A stretch of 64,000 nucleotides of DNA. It comes from Frankia sp. QA3 (lineage in GTDB: Bacteria; Actinomycetota; Actinomycetes; Frankiales; Frankiaceae). This document shows positions 1 to 8,122 of this stretch, one piece after another. Under the pieces are notes generated by a model. The model made no database searches. It was given only the letters and a program-made list of their open reading frames with translations, and was not told the origin of the DNA. Position 1 is the stretch's first letter, and every line of letters begins with the position of its first letter. Both the position numbers and the translations under genes were made by a program. The DNA is taken from the NCBI RefSeq assembly GCF_000262465.1, contig NZ_CM001489.1, positions 2,813,735-2,877,734 on the forward strand, in the 5' to 3' direction.

Positions 1-165
1 ATCAACCTTGAGGCCGCGTTCGGCGAGCAGCTCTTCGACATCCCGGTACGACAGGGCGAACCGCAGGTACCAGCGGACTGCCAGCACGATCACCTCGGGC
101 GGGAACCGGAACCCGGCGAACTCCGACGTCGGAGCCGGTGGACGGACACGACGTCGACGCGTCAT
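1..165 (-). CDS. IS6-family transposase, N-terminal part (partial)
   Basis: The reading frame starts at the ATG at 165-163 and encodes the same N-terminus as the copy starting at 2832: a basic start, then SEFAGFRFPPEVIVLAV and the YRDVEELLAE segment of the N-terminal helix-turn-helix. The gene runs off the window, so the DDE catalytic domain cannot be judged. Function by family: DDE transposase that forms cointegrates by replicative transposition. The identity of the family is secure; activity of this copy is unknown. Confidence 0.75.
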   Translation of the reverse strand, partial: MTRRRRVRPPAPTSEFAGFRFPPEVIVLAVRWYLRFALSYRDVEELLAERGLKVD

Positions 166-222
166 TCGATCACGGCTGATCGGCAGCTTCGTGATGGCGG
201 ACTTCGCCGCTGCAACAGTGCC
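1..222 (-). mobile_element. IS6-family element, left-end fragment (cut by window edge)
   Basis: Bases 1-222 are the exact reverse complement of 2775-2996, the left part of the IS6-family element further on. The outer end at 222 reads GGCACTGTTGCAGCGG on the minus strand, which matches the ends typical of the IS6/IS26 family. Only the terminal repeat and the first part of the transposase are inside the window, so it is unknown whether this copy is full length. With the copy at 2775 it forms an inverted pair whose left ends face the 2.5 kb between them. Confidence 0.85.
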
Positions 223-224
223 GT

Positions 225-268
225 ATGCGGCGTGACGAGCTGTACCTCGTCGACATGATCGAGGCTGC
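225..268 (+). pseudogene. HepT-like (DUF86) toxin, N-terminal stub
   Basis: Directly outside the IS6 end, ATG at 225 opens a frame reading MRRDELYLVDMIEAAG, which resembles the first helix of HepT/DUF86 RNase or AMPylated-toxin proteins (usual start M-R-x-D-E-x-Y-L-x-D-I-x-E-A-A). After about 15 codons the similarity stops and the frame runs into an unrelated TetR fragment and a stop. The partner MntA-type nucleotidyltransferase is not present. I infer a gene cut on both sides by IS6-driven rearrangement. The match is short, so confidence is limited. Confidence 0.35.
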
Positions 269-271
269 GGG

Positions 272-463
272 CCGCAGCTCGGGCCGCACGCGTTGGCCAG
301 GATGCAGGCTGTGGTAGCCGCATTCGGCGGCGTCGACGTGGACACCGTCGTGCCGGTGATCGCTGCGGTCGATGCGTACGTGATCGGGGTGGTGCGCCGG
401 GAGATCGCCGAGCGGCGCACCGAGCGGGGCACCGGGATGGACAAGAAGCAGTGGCAGGCCGCC
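272..463 (+). pseudogene. TetR-family regulator, C-terminal domain fragment
   Basis: In the frame that passes through the TTG at 293 the sequence reads LGPHALARMQ, then VIAAVDAYVIGVVRREIAE and TGMDKKQWQAA. This is the pattern of the tetracycline-repressor-like C-terminal domain (the GP-x-AL helix, then the AVDAYVxG helix and the downstream Q-W). The DNA-binding N-terminus is missing and the frame continues into unrelated sequence after 463, so this is a remnant with no start and no stop of its own. It abuts the HepT-like stub, making a junction of two broken genes. Confidence 0.45.
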
Positions 464-522
464 TCGAGCCTTGTCTGGAGCGGACCCGGGTGGCCTGTGG
501 GTGAGCAGGGGGTGTTGACGTC

Positions 523-570
523 CGAACGGGGGGAGTGTCCGAGGTTCATCGTGAACACTCCCCCCGTTCG
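523..570. terminator. Perfect 16-bp stem-loop, probable bidirectional terminator
   Basis: Bases 523-538 and 555-570 are perfect reverse complements (arm CGAACGGGGGGAGTGT), with a 16-base loop that itself contains a short GTTCA/TGAAC inverted pair. It lies past the 3' end of the minus-strand AMIN-like gene (stop at 629) and past the plus-strand TetR remnant, where a two-way terminator would be expected. No T-run follows, which is normal for actinobacterial hairpin terminators. A protein-binding palindrome is the alternative. Confidence 0.55.
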
Positions 571-628
571 CGTCCGGGCAGGCCACCGGGCACGGCGGCG
601 GGCCCGTTGCACCCCTTGTCCTTCCGGG

Positions 629-1189
629 TTATCGGGTCGGGATCGCCACGATCACGCTGGTCCCGATGTACTGCACCGTCGGCTGTACCTGCGGTCCGGG
701 CGCACGCTGGCGCAGGCCGATGAAGTATGTGACCACGCCCTCGAAGTCGCCACCCGACCGCGCCTGGACGACATTGGTGGTCGCGCGGACCGGGAACAGG
801 TTGCGCGGAGCCGTAGCCCTGCCCTCCTCGTCATGGGCAGCCGCATTGCGGAAGACCACCTTGACGAAGGACCGGCCCCGCACGGCGACAGGAAGACCGG
901 AGCCGTCCTGAATCAGTTCCGAGGCCGGCACGTACCGGGCGGTGACCTCGGAGGGGGCGGCCGGCTGGAAGTGGAACCGGACGAGGTCCGCGCGGGCACT
1001 CGCCGCGTGTGCCGCGCTGATGCGCGTCAGGACCGGCGTGACCGGCGTGACCGGTGTGACGGGTGCGGCCGGAGACACCGGTGTAACCGGAGTTACCGTT
1101 GGCCCTCCGGCTCGCGCCGGAACCGCCACGACCAACAGACCCAGGACCAGTGCGACTATCGCACCAGAAATCCTCTGCGCCATCCTCAT
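629..1189 (-). CDS. Secreted AMIN-like domain protein
   Basis: 186 residues. A hydrophobic signal peptide covers about residues 8-27 (ending VPARA), followed by a Thr-Pro-Val repeat linker (about 31-54), then an AMIN-like domain. The domain is recognised by the RFHF strand, the Gly-Leu-Pro-Val-Ala-Val-Arg-Gly strand, and the hallmark GDFEGVVTYFIGL near residue 152. The protein ends a few residues after the final Val-rich strand, so it looks full length. Family knowledge: these actinobacterial proteins are exported and thought to be envelope associated; no enzymatic role is known. It has no operon partner here. The start at 1189 gives a normal signal peptide; a second Met three codons in would serve equally well. 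Confidence 0.7.
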   Translation of the reverse strand: MRMAQRISGAIVALVLGLLVVAVPARAGGPTVTPVTPVSPAAPVTPVTPVTPVLTRISAAHAASARADLVRFHFQPAAPSEVTARYVPASELIQDGSGLPVAVRGRSFVKVVFRNAAAHDEEGRATAPRNLFPVRATTNVVQARSGGDFEGVVTYFIGLRQRAPGPQVQPTVQYIGTSVIVAIPTR

Positions 1190-1549
1190 GATGCACCACC
1201 CATTCCTTTTTCCCGATTAGGGAACACTGCTCTGGCGTGCGGACGGGCTGATCGGGTTTCGGGCCGCCCGACTGATCCTGATTGCCGCGAGAAATCCGCT
1301 GGCGACGAGGCCGGTCGGGTCGGAGGAAGTCGGTGTCAGGTCGCTGGCCGGAAGTCGGATGGATGGTGAGTGGTGATGGATTTCGGCATGGGCCCACCCC
1401 CATTCGTTGTCGGCCCAGCATGCGCGAGCGCCGGGTGGCCCGCCACCGCTGCCAGCCTTCTGCGGCCGCCCCACGCCAGATCACCTGCGCCGGGATTTAC
1501 GCACGCAGAGTCGGTGCACGCATTCGGCGACTAACAGCTCGTTTCGGAA
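1190..1549. other. Intergenic region, no gene recognised
   Basis: This 360-base gap lies between the start of the AMIN-like gene and the end of a transposase remnant. The reading frames across it have no codon bias or motif I recognise. The part next to 1190 presumably holds the AMIN-like gene promoter; I see no clear hexamers or palindrome. Confidence 0.4.
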
Positions 1550-1790
1550 TTATCCTCTGAGTTTGCGTAAGCAGATGATCGAGCAGGCGAGACCGAGGAA
1601 CGCTTGATGGATGTCGACGCGGCGTTCCCACCGGGTGCGTAGCCGGCGGAACTGGTGCAGCCAGGCGAAGGTCGGCTCGACCGGCCAGCGTTGGCGACCC
1701 AGACCGGTGCCGTGGGGTTTCCCGCGGCGGGCGATGATCGGGGTGATCCCGCGGGCGGCGAGTCTGGCCGGCCCGAACGGCGGTCAGTTC
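1550..1790 (-). pseudogene. IS5-type transposase, C-terminal remnant
   Basis: On the minus strand, ending in TAA at 1552-1550, one frame reads ARRGKPHGTGLGRQRWPVE, then TFAWLHQFRRLRTRWERR, then a final helix ending CSIICLRKLRG. This is the classic end of IS5-group (DDE, IS4-like) transposases: the E of WPVE-T is the catalytic glutamate region and the R-R-L-R-x-R-W-E-R-R run is diagnostic. Upstream (above about 1790) the frame breaks and no N-terminal half is found. It is a dead remnant; any terminal repeats were not found. Confidence 0.7.
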
Positions 1791-1900
1791 CGACTGGTCG
1801 GTGACGGATTGACGATGTCCAGCGGCTCGGGCGTAACCCAGGTCCTGCCCTGAAACGGCGCCCGGTTCGGCCGACATCCGGGTTTTGTACGCTCGCCACC

Positions 1901-2521
1901 ATGGGTGTGGGTGACGAGGCGGCCGGGACCAGGGCGCGGACCGCCGCCGCGCCGGAGCTGCTGATCGTTGCCGACGGCGTCGCGTGGCGGGCCTGGCTCG
2001 ACGTGAACGAGGACGTCTCCGACGGCGTCTGGCTGGTCCTGGCCAAGAAGGGCACCACCTCGCCGACGTCGTTGCGCTACGACCTCGCGCTCGAGGAGGC
2101 GCTGTGCAGCGGCTGGATCGACGGGCAGAAGAAGAGCCTGGACGCCGCCACCTTCCAGCAGCACTTCACCCCGCGCCGTAAGGCCTCACTGTGGTCGGAG
2201 CGAAACACCGTCCTGGTGGCGCGACTGATCGAGGAGGGTCGGATGCGGCCCCGGGGGCAGGCCGAGATCGAGCGCGCGAAGGCGGACGGGCGCTGGGACC
2301 GGGCCTACCCGGGGGCGGCGAAGGCCCAGGTCCCCGACGACCTGGCGGCCGCGCTGGCGGCGTCCCCAACGGCCGGCTCGGCGTTCGCCGCGCTGAACGG
2401 CGCCGATCGCTACTCCATCCTGCACCGCCTGCTGACGGCATCGAACCCGGCGACCCGCGCCACCCGGCTGACAGCCCTGCTCGCGATGCTGGAAAGCGGT
2501 GGGCCTGTCTCACCGCGGTGA
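1901..2521 (+). CDS. YdeI/OmpD-associated family protein
   Basis: 206 residues. The sequence has the YdeI-family landmarks in order: a W-R-A-W-L segment near residue 27, VWLVLAKKG near 43, then Y-D-x-A-x-E-E-A-L-C-x-G-W-I-D-G-Q (about 60-75) and the FTPRR-x-x-S-x-WSxxN block (about 88-100), with a helical C-terminal part ending in an Arg-rich helix. Length fits the family (about 190-200). Family members are cytoplasmic and are linked by annotation to bacteriocin or stress protection, but the molecular role is not established. The stop TGA at 2519-2521 overlaps the ATG of the next gene by one base, so the two may be translationally coupled. Confidence 0.8.
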   Translation: MGVGDEAAGTRARTAAAPELLIVADGVAWRAWLDVNEDVSDGVWLVLAKKGTTSPTSLRYDLALEEALCSGWIDGQKKSLDAATFQQHFTPRRKASLWSERNTVLVARLIEEGRMRPRGQAEIERAKADGRWDRAYPGAAKAQVPDDLAAALAASPTAGSAFAALNGADRYSILHRLLTASNPATRATRLTALLAMLESGGPVSPR

Positions 2522-2835
2522 TGGCCGGCAGCTCAAGATCTGTACAGTTCGGGAATGATCCGAAGCTGACGGAGGCCAGATGGCTCTGCGAGACGCTCGG
2601 CGAGATCTTCTGCCTCACCTTCGTCCGTGGAGTCGATGCCGCTGAGGCACTCCGCCGGATGGGCGGCTACCCGGACACCTTCGCCGAGCTGGGCCCCGAG
2701 GAGATCTTCGAGCGGCAGAACTCGTACCTCGCCGGCTACCCGCAGATCGCCGGTGCCGTCGAGCTGGGCGGATGGGCACTGTTGCAGCGGCGAAGTCCGC
2801 CATCACGAAGCTGCCGATCAGCCGTGATCGAATGA
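2521..2835 (+). pseudogene. DUF6461-family protein truncated by IS6
   Basis: The frame from ATG 2521 encodes LCETLGEIFCLTFVRGVD followed by ALRRMGGYPDTFAEL, the typical opening of DUF6461 proteins of actinomycetes. At 2775 the IS6 left end begins and the frame continues about 20 alien codons (Ser/Arg-rich) to a stop at 2835. Members of the family are usually longer, so the C-terminal part was lost when the element inserted or when the region rearranged. Function of the family is unknown. The start overlaps the stop of the YdeI-type gene by one base. Confidence 0.65.
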
Positions 2836-3342
2836 CGCGTCGACGTCGTGTCCGTCCACCGGCTCCGACGTCGGAGTTCGCCGGGTTCCGGTTCCCGCCC
2901 GAGGTGATCGTGCTGGCAGTCCGCTGGTACCTGCGGTTCGCCCTGTCGTACCGGGATGTCGAAGAGCTGCTCGCCGAACGCGGCCTCAAGGTTGATCACG
3001 TCACGGTCTACCGGTGGGTGCAGCGCTTCACTCCGCTCTTGGCCGACGCGGCCCGGCCGTGTCGGCACCGCCCTGGGGACAGGTGGTTCGTCGACGAGAC
3101 CTCTGTGAAGGTCGCCGGCCGGTGGACCTACCTGTACCGGGCCGTCGACCAGCACGGCCAGGTCATCGACGTTGTGGCCGGCACCCGCCGTGACCAGGCC
3201 GCGGCACGCCGCTTCTTCGCCCGGGCGCTGTCCCCTGGCCGCCGGCCGGTCGAGGTCACCACCGACAAGACACCGGTCTACCCGAGGCTCCTCGACGAGC
3301 TGCTCCCTGAGGCCTGCCACGCCGACGCCGCCCGGGCGAACA
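2775..3342 (+). mobile_element. IS6-family element, 3'-truncated
   Basis: The left terminal repeat GGCACTGTTGCAGCGG starts at 2775. Similarity to the intact copy (9168-9969) runs until codon GCG-AAC near 3342, where it switches abruptly to WD40-coding sequence. The right end and the last catalytic residue are gone, so this copy cannot transpose by itself. It is inverted relative to the copy at 1-222. Confidence 0.85.
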
Positions 3343-3575
3343 CCGGCCAGCCCCTCATCGACCCTGCCAACGCCACAGCATCAACCCCGGTGTCATTCTC
3401 CCCGGACGGACTGACTCTGGCCGCCACCAGCGCCAACCGCACGGTTGTGCTGGGGGACACCACCGATCGGGCCGCAGCACATCGGCTCGGCCAACCCCTC
3501 ACTGGCCCGAACGGAGCGGTTTCGTCGATGGCATTCTCCTCCGACGGGCGGACCCTAGTACTGCAGTCACAGTGA
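2832..3575 (+). pseudogene. Chimeric ORF: IS6 transposase fused to WD40 remnant
   Basis: ATG 2832 opens an IS6-family transposase with the helix-turn-helix (YRDVEELLAERG), the first catalytic Asp (WFVDETSVKV) and the second (TTDKTPVYP), but the third catalytic residue, the Glu of the N-R-I-E-S-D-H motif, is missing. After ARANT the frame becomes WD40 sequence with two repeat cores (FSPDGLTLAATSANRTVVLGD and MAFSSDGRTL) and stops at 3577-region TGA (end 3575). The join is in frame. I infer a deletion between an IS6 copy and a WD40 gene. Whether the fusion is expressed is unknown; the transposase part is inactive. Confidence 0.75.
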
Positions 3576-3578
3576 TCT

Positions 3579-3899
3579 TTATGTGGCCGCGGCCGGCCTG
3601 ACGATCCGCTGGGCGGCCCGGATCCGGGTCTGGAAGTGGTGATAGCGGGCGCGTGCCTGGTGGCCGCGACGCCAGTCCGACCACCAGGTGATCACGGCCG
3701 GTGGGACGGCGGCCTGGCGGATCAGGATCTGCTGGGGCCGGTTGTCCAGGCCGGCGCGGTCGATCGTGTCGACCAGCGCCCAGTCGTACAGCCGGGGTCC
3801 TTGCGAACCATCCGCGCAGGAACATGTCTGCCAGGCCCGGGCGGGGACCTTCCCGGCGAGGGCGTCGACGTCGCGTTCGATACTCTCATCGGCTACCTC
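3579..3899 (-). pseudogene. IS701-like transposase, degenerate C-terminal fragment
   Basis: On the minus strand, ending at 3579, one frame reads AWQTCSCADGSQGPRLYDWA, like the A-W-x-x-x-S-A-G-x-G-x-K-G-x-R-x-Y-D-W-A segment of IS701-family transposases, and then WWSDWRRGHQARARYHHFQ, like the final helix of the same family. The part between is shorter and altered, so an internal deletion is likely. No N-terminal half or start codon was found; the frame upstream to 4037 shows no similarity. It is a remnant. Confidence 0.5.
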
Positions 3900-4513
3900 A
3901 ACGATACCGAGGGAACACGAGAGGGAACATCCACCCCGTGAGCGGAGCCCGCCAGTCGGTCGAGATCCAAGCTGGCCGCAGCCTCCGGGCCGTCGCGCCA
4001 ACGATCGCAGGCCGTGGAGTACCCTCGCCAGGCTCACATTCTGGCCGTAGAAAAACGACAGATCGGCGAAAAGAAGGATGGACAGATAGCCGAGAAGGCT
4101 CGCGAACGGCCTGCTCGTCGAGTCGTCGCGGGACAGAAGAGATGAGAACCTACATTTATTTCAACCAGATGCAGCATTCGGCGGTCGCCGAAAAATGGCC
4201 GGTCTTTATTTTCGGAGCGTCACAGGTCGGAGCCTATCGCAACACCGGCCTTCGGCGGCTAAACGCCGATGCTGGCTTGCGACGCAACGATGATGGAGCC
4301 CATCTTTCGGCGCTGCCACGAAACACCCACGTGTCAGCTACAGTAAGCATGGGTATGCCGCTGCGATCGAGGCGCTTCGGGCTTTCCGTAGCCGGCATCC
4401 GGTGCGCGTCGGCAGCTCGGCCGAACCTGCGTCCGCCAGAACCGGGTGCTGACAGGCGCGGAGACCGCGTACTCCCGTCGATCACGTGGCCTCACGGCTC
4501 ATAGGATGAGCCC
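3900..4513. other. Intergenic region upstream of the WD40 gene
   Basis: About 600 bases with lower GC than the flanks and no coding frame I can support. It includes A-rich patches (for example around 4050-4080 and 4140-4165) and should hold the promoter of the large WD40 gene starting at 4514. I did not find a convincing hexamer pair or a palindrome. Confidence 0.4.
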
Positions 4514-7500
4514 GTGCCGTCAAGTGCCCGTGCGGGCAGAGGAAGTATCGCGGGGTCGTCCGGCGACGGCGGGGTGGAATTCAGGCGCGCCGTCGCTGCC
4601 TATGCGGTCGTGGCTGGGCTCTCCGACACTCCGCTGCGTGGTCTGGGCATCTCCGAGGTCGACGCGCGGGTAGCCGCGGTGGTCCTGGAGACCGAGGAGG
4701 CGGTCGACGATCTGCGGGTCGAACTCGCGACCGGTTGGACGGCGTACATCCAAGCGAAGAGGACCTTGCGGAGAGGCCCCGTCCTCGCGAAGGCGGTCGC
4801 GCAGTGGGTGCGCGCGGGCGAGGGGCAACTGGACCCGGCCCGCCATCGGTTGGTGATCGCAGCGGGTGAGCTGTCGGACTCGATGAAGTCGCTGCGCCGG
4901 GCTCTCGACGCGGGGCGGTTGTCGGTCCCAGGAACCCCGAGCCCGCAGGAAGCGGACCAACTCCGCCGCGTCGAGGAACTGTTGTCGCCGCTCGACCCTG
5001 CGGCACGAGACATCGTGCTTCAGTGCGCGGTCATCTGGCATCTCGACGTCGAGGAGACGGACCGGGCCGACGCGCAGAACGCCTTGCATCAGCTACGCGG
5101 GCTCGTCGCGGGCGGAGACGCCCTGGCGGCAGGCAACGCGTGGTCGGCGCTGCTTGATGCTGCGGGGCATGCGGCCCGCCGCCGCGGTGGCCATAACCTC
5201 GAAGGTTGGCGAACCGCGATGCGCGATCGCGGCATCGGTCTCGTCGAGCACAGCAGCCCACCTGAGAACTCTGGGAACCAGTCCGGCCTCGCCCGGCCAT
5301 CCAGCCATCCGAGTGAGGGCCACGACCTGCGGGGCCGGCTCACGCTGCAACCGCCGGCCCGCGCGCCACGGCTGAGGGGAAGCCTGGCGTCGGCGACCCG
5401 GCCTGGCAGGACGAGGTGGCTATGGGGGGCCGCCCTGGCTGCCGTTCTGATAATGGGGGCGGGTACCGCGATCTATTCGGTGCATGACCGGCAGGCTTCC
5501 GCGACTGACGAGCGGAACCTGGCTGACTCCCGCCAGTTGGCAGCCGACGCGGAGAGCACGCGGGACAGCGACCCGAACCTGGCACGTCAACTGGCTGTGC
5601 TGGCATGGCGCACCGCGCCGACCATGGAGGCATGGCGAGCACTGTTCGCGGTCGCCGATCTGCCGACCGAGGTCGACTTGGACGATCAGGTCCTGGCGGT
5701 GGGCCGCGTCGGTGAGCGGTTCGTCGCCGTCACCGCGCTGTCCACGAAGGCCCAGCTGTGGGATGTCACCCGGGTCAGCCGCAAGGCCGAACCACTGGCC
5801 GTGCTGCCGGGCCACGATCGGATCACCGCGGCGGTCTTCAGCCCGGATGGTCGACGGCTCGCGACCATGGCAGTCGACGGCAGCGTCCTCATCTGGAACG
5901 TCGAGAGTGCCACCTCCGGACCACCCGGGAACAACCCGGTGGAGCTCACAGCACAAGCGTCCCTGCCCGGGAACGACTCCGCCTCGCCAGCAATGGCGTT
6001 CAACTCCGACGGCACCCTGCTCGCGGTCCCCGGCCCCGAAGGGTCGGTGGAGGTCTGGAACACCCGGCCGCCGGCCGGGAGCGCCTCTGCCCAGAACAGC
6101 ACAGGCCCCGGCCCCGAGGCCCTGCCGCTCCAAATCCCCGGCGTCGTCAGCGGCATCGACGATCCCGGCGTGTCCGCGCTGGCGTTCACCCCCGACAGCG
6201 GTCGGCTGGCCGTTGGAACGTCCGGGGGAACCTTCGCTGTCTTCGCTCTGGGGCGGCCGGCGGAACCACTGATGCGGCGGACCAACTATGCCGGCGCCAT
6301 GAGTGCCGAAGCAGTCGAAGGCACTGCGGGACAGACGACGCCACCGGACACGCTGGAAACCAGCCACCTCCCGCCGCAGCGGCAACCCGTCACGCGACTG
6401 CTGTTCCGCCCGGACGACGGCGCGACCCTCGCCGTGGCTGGAGGCGACGGCGTGGTGCGCCTGTGGGACGTCACCGGGACCGATCCCACGCTGGCATCGC
6501 AGAACGCCCCCGCGAATCTGCCCACGAAGCCGACCGCGGAACTCGGCGACGGCGCGCCCGCCGTTGACGCCATCGCCTACAGCGCCGACGGCCTCCACCT
6601 GGCCGCTGGCTTCGGGGACAACGGCGGGACCGTCAACGTATGGGACGTCACCGACGAGAGCAGCCCGTCCCAAGGCGCCCTGATCGAGCGGCTCAACGAC
6701 TCGCCGACCTCCCTGACCTTCGACCGGGCCGGTCAGACCCTCGCGGTCGGGACCAAGGACGGTGCTGTGCGGCTGTCGACCGTTGCGTCTCCCGGGATGC
6801 CTCAGCCCAGACTCACGGTGCCGGACATCCTCGGGGACCACGTGGCGGTGGACGGCGCGGGAACGACCGTCGCTGTATCGCTCGCTGTCGACGGCGTGGA
6901 CGGCGCGATCGAGATCTGGGATCTCCGCGCCGGATCGAGCGAGCCGACCGTCACGTTCCCCGGCCGCGAAGCGACGGTCTACTCGATCGCGATCAGCCCG
7001 GACGGCGCCCTGCTCGCCGCCGGATACGACGACGGGGTCGTCAGGGTGTGGGACCTGCGCGCTGCCCTCTCGACACGCGCCGCCACATCACCTGTGGCCG
7101 ACCTCGCCGAGCACGGCGGGATCGTGCAGGGCCTCGCCTTCACCAGCGACGGCAGACTGCTCGCGTCCGGAGACCAGGAGGGGACGATCAAACTCTTCCG
7201 ACTCGACGGCACCCATCCCCCGAAGCGCATCGCCGAGGCGACATCCACCCACGGCTCGGTCCAGGGAATCACCTTCAGCGCCGACAACGGAACATTGGTG
7301 ACTGGCGGTGATAGCGGTGTGGGCGTCTACGACGTCCCGGACGTCAGCACCGGCGGGCTGCTGACCACGGTCACCGACATCTCGGACGCAACCACTGGGA
7401 ACCTCTCCGGAGGTGTCGCGCTCAGCCCCGACGGACACACACTCGCCGTCGGCGGCCACGGCACCGTCACGACCTGGGACATCACCGGCCCAACGCCACA

Positions 7501-7867
7501 GCAACAGGGCACACCCCTCCCCGTCGGAAGCAAGGAGGCGGCGGTGAGCACGGTTGACTTCAGCCCGGACGGCCGCCTGCTGACGGCAGCCGGCAACGAC
7601 GACGACATCGCAATCTGGGACACCAGCCGCCCCAGCCAGCCGAAGCCGCTCACCAGCCTCCCCGGCCACGACAACGGGACCCGCCTCGCGGCGTTCACCG
7701 ACGACAGCAGAACACTCGTGACTCTCGGCTCCGACTACCTCGCGAAACAATGGGACGTCGACCCCGAAACACTCGTCGGCCGCGCCTGCAACGGAGTCTC
7801 CCAGCCGATGACCAAGACAGACTGGCGCACCTTCGTCAACAACCGCGAGTACACCGCACCGTGCTGA
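4514..7867 (+). CDS. Membrane-anchored WD40 protein with nuclease-like N-terminal domain
   Basis: 1117 residues from a GTG start. Residues about 20-245 form a globular alpha/beta domain: FRRAVAAYAVVAGL, then VLETEEAVDDLRVEL and AYIQAKRTL. The acidic pair (D65/D66) followed by Q80-x-K82 is the D...(E/Q)xK layout of PD-(D/E)XK nuclease-like domains (DUF4297/Cap4-type). A single membrane helix follows (about 302-324, WGAALAAVLIMGAGTAIYSV), then a helical linker (ARQLAVLAWRTAP) and about a dozen WD40 repeats to the C-terminus (for example SPDGRRLATMAVDGSVLIWN, SPDGALLAAGYDDGVVRVWD). The P-loop NTPase that usually sits between such parts in actinobacterial STAND proteins is absent. Family roles are inferred: a sensor/scaffold with a possible effector nuclease. 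It stands alone between transposon remnants. Confidence 0.7.
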   Translation: MPSSARAGRGSIAGSSGDGGVEFRRAVAAYAVVAGLSDTPLRGLGISEVDARVAAVVLETEEAVDDLRVELATGWTAYIQAKRTLRRGPVLAKAVAQWVRAGEGQLDPARHRLVIAAGELSDSMKSLRRALDAGRLSVPGTPSPQEADQLRRVEELLSPLDPAARDIVLQCAVIWHLDVEETDRADAQNALHQLRGLVAGGDALAAGNAWSALLDAAGHAARRRGGHNLEGWRTAMRDRGIGLVEHSSPPENSGNQSGLARPSSHPSEGHDLRGRLTLQPPARAPRLRGSLASATRPGRTRWLWGAALAAVLIMGAGTAIYSVHDRQASATDERNLADSRQLAADAESTRDSDPNLARQLAVLAWRTAPTMEAWRALFAVADLPTEVDLDDQVLAVGRVGERFVAVTALSTKAQLWDVTRVSRKAEPLAVLPGHDRITAAVFSPDGRRLATMAVDGSVLIWNVESATSGPPGNNPVELTAQASLPGNDSASPAMAFNSDGTLLAVPGPEGSVEVWNTRPPAGSASAQNSTGPGPEALPLQIPGVVSGIDDPGVSALAFTPDSGRLAVGTSGGTFAVFALGRPAEPLMRRTNYAGAMSAEAVEGTAGQTTPPDTLETSHLPPQRQPVTRLLFRPDDGATLAVAGGDGVVRLWDVTGTDPTLASQNAPANLPTKPTAELGDGAPAVDAIAYSADGLHLAAGFGDNGGTVNVWDVTDESSPSQGALIERLNDSPTSLTFDRAGQTLAVGTKDGAVRLSTVASPGMPQPRLTVPDILGDHVAVDGAGTTVAVSLAVDGVDGAIEIWDLRAGSSEPTVTFPGREATVYSIAISPDGALLAAGYDDGVVRVWDLRAALSTRAATSPVADLAEHGGIVQGLAFTSDGRLLASGDQEGTIKLFRLDGTHPPKRIAEATSTHGSVQGITFSADNGTLVTGGDSGVGVYDVPDVSTGGLLTTVTDISDATTGNLSGGVALSPDGHTLAVGGHGTVTTWDITGPTPQQQGTPLPVGSKEAAVSTVDFSPDGRLLTAAGNDDDIAIWDTSRPSQPKPLTSLPGHDNGTRLAAFTDDSRTLVTLGSDYLAKQWDVDPETLVGRACNGVSQPMTKTDWRTFVNNREYTAPC

Positions 7868-7876
7868 CCCTTACCG

Positions 7877-8122
7877 GTGTTCGCGCTTTTCCCGCTCCTG
7901 CCGCTGGCCACGATCACCGCGTTCGAGAAGTCTCCGTTCACCACGGTGGAAGAGGTCGCCGCGGTTCCGGACGAGGGGTTGCGGGAACTCCGCCGTCTGG
8001 GAGCGAAGACTATTCCCGCGATCCGCGAGGCCTGTGCCCATCCTGCGGTGCAGGAGTTCGGCAGCTCGACGGTGGCATTGCCCGAGCTCACGGACGCGCC
8101 GCCCTTCGAGGATCGGATGTAC
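7877..8122 (+). pseudogene. Helix-hairpin-helix (RpoA-CTD-like) fragment
   Basis: From GTG 7877 the frame reads ITAFEKSPFTTVEEVAAVPD then LRELRRLGAKTIPAIREA, the pattern of an alpha-CTD-like helix-hairpin-helix (T-V-E-E/D-L, then L-R-x-L-G-x-K-T-I-x-x-I-R). The frame stays open beyond 8122 but there it is antisense to the MazF-type gene and loses coding character. I take it as the C-terminal remnant of a DNA-binding protein that lost its 3' end. A small functional protein cannot be excluded. It follows the WD40 stop by nine bases. Confidence 0.3.

Noticed and set aside
293..1369. A 358-codon plus-strand frame starting in the TetR fragment
   Set aside because: Only the first 57 codons have similarity (TetR remnant); the rest is antisense to the AMIN-like gene and lacks codon bias.
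1..2996. The inverted IS6 pair considered as an active composite transposon
   Set aside because: The right copy lacks its 3' end and the catalytic Glu, the left copy is only partly visible, and no target repeats were found.
3701..4504. A 267-codon plus-strand frame upstream of the WD40 gene
   Set aside because: No family, poor third-position bias, and it overlaps the IS701-like remnant on the other strand.
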